Below, one piece after another: positions 4,724 through 5,348 of a DNA stretch of 5,348 bases; position 1 is the first letter of the stretch; the number at the start of each line of letters is the position of its first letter. The notes below the pieces were generated by a model, which saw only the letters and a program-made list of their open reading frames with translations, did no database searches and had not been told where the DNA came from. The position numbers and the translations under genes were made by a program. Origin of the DNA: Bacillota bacterium (GTDB lineage Bacteria; Bacillota; Dethiobacteria; DTU022). Location of the stretch: the NCBI GenBank assembly GCA_012727685.1, contig JAAYGO010000195.1, positions 1 to 5,348 of the forward strand, read 5' to 3'.

Positions 4724-5348
4724 TTCTCTTCACCTCCCCGAACTTCCGCGGTATGGTAAAGTTATCGATGATCGGGGTGAGCGCGTTCATGATCAGGATC
4801 CCGAAGGTGACTCCTTCCGGCATGGAGCCATAGAGGCGAATCAGCATGGTGATCGCACCGCAGCCGATGCCAAAAATCAACTTGCCGCTTTTGGTCACCG
4901 GCGATGTAACCATGTCGGTGGCCATGAAGAGCGCCCCTAAAAGCACACCGCCTGCCAAAACATGGAACAGACCCGTTAACAGTTCGTTCCCGTAAAAGCC
5001 GCCACCCAGGGCCGCACCCATGATGAAAACGGCGCCGATAAAACCGCCGGGAATGCGCCAATCGATGTGACCCTTGTAAAACAGCCAGAGGGAGCCTAAA
5101 ATCAGGGCCAGGGCGGAGGTTTCCCCGAGACAGCCGGCCACGTTGCCGATAAAGAGCCGGCTTAGCGAAACCCCCAGGGCTTCCGCTTCACCGGCCAGCG
5201 GCGTGGCCGCAGTAATGGCGCTGATATCCGTGCCGAAAGCAAAGGGCTTGGGCACAGGCATCTTACCGACCATGTGACTGCCCCAGGAGACTACCAGAAT
5301 GGCGCGGCCGACCAGGGCCGGGTTAAAGATGTTATAGCCGATGCCGCC
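4716..5348 (-). CDS. rnfD: RnfD, membrane flavoprotein subunit (5'-truncated)
   Basis: RnfD is the NqrB-like membrane subunit carrying covalent FMN; it takes part in electron transfer coupled to ion transport. The frame is open to the window edge, so about 210 C-terminal residues are visible, roughly two thirds of a typical RnfD of 310-320. The visible part opens with GGIGYNIFNPALVGRA, a strong family motif. The flavin-linked Thr is expected in TAATPL, with codon 5202-5204. Further motifs are GETSALALILG and the C-terminal block containing TDMVTSPVTKSGKLIFG and MPEGVTFGILIMNALTPIID. Several hydrophobic segments are visible. In the flavin motif a Ser occupies the position usually held by Asp. 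The ATG at 5273 is internal, not the start. The stop overlaps rnfG by 8 bp. Confidence 0.95.
   Translation of the reverse strand, partial: GGIGYNIFNPALVGRAILVVSWGSHMVGKMPVPKPFAFGTDISAITAATPLAGEAEALGVSLSRLFIGNVAGCLGETSALALILGSLWLFYKGHIDWRIPGGFIGAVFIMGAALGGGFYGNELLTGLFHVLAGGVLLGALFMATDMVTSPVTKSGKLIFGIGCGAITMLIRLYGSMPEGVTFGILIMNALTPIIDNFTIPRKFGEVKRSA
4731..4739 (-). promoter_or_regulatory. Ribosome binding site supporting the rnfG GTG start
   Basis: GGGGAGGTG lies within the end of rnfD, seven bases before the GTG at 4723. Together with the RnfG-like N-terminal membrane anchor that follows, it supports GTG as the start codon. Confidence 0.75.

Overview
The window holds most of an rnf operon on the minus strand, followed by the gene for the enzyme that attaches its flavins. 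Transcription runs from high to low coordinates: rnfD (5' end cut off by the window edge), rnfG, rnfE, rnfA, rnfB, then, after a 354-bp gap, apbE. rnfC, which normally precedes rnfD, should lie just beyond position 5348. The plus strand shows no convincing gene.

The Rnf complex is a membrane ferredoxin:NAD+ oxidoreductase that couples electron flow to Na+ or H+ export. RnfB carries iron-sulfur clusters on the cytoplasmic side. RnfA and RnfE form the mirrored membrane pair that shares an iron-sulfur centre. RnfD and RnfG carry FMN bound to threonine. ApbE performs that flavinylation, so the gene set is coherent. The unusual member is RnfG: it is 284 residues long and appears to hold two FMN-binding domains in tandem, each ending in an S/T-G-A-T site, where the usual protein has one.

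Organism: the CDGEAB order, the strong GGAGGTG-type ribosome binding sites and the GC-rich bases point to an anaerobic, GC-rich member of the Clostridia (Peptococcaceae-like). This is an inference and I cannot name a species.

Layout: 1-269 is non-coding and rich in inverted repeats (a 12-bp perfect palindrome arm at 55-86, and a MITE-like segment at 118-240 with imperfect terminal inverted repeats). 270-1355 is apbE. 1356-1709 is non-coding and holds a probable apbE promoter, a second copy of the repeat seen in 147-193, a long stem-loop, and an intrinsic terminator for the rnf operon. 1710-5348 is the rnf cluster, tightly packed, with 8-bp gene overlaps at rnfD/rnfG and rnfG/rnfE.
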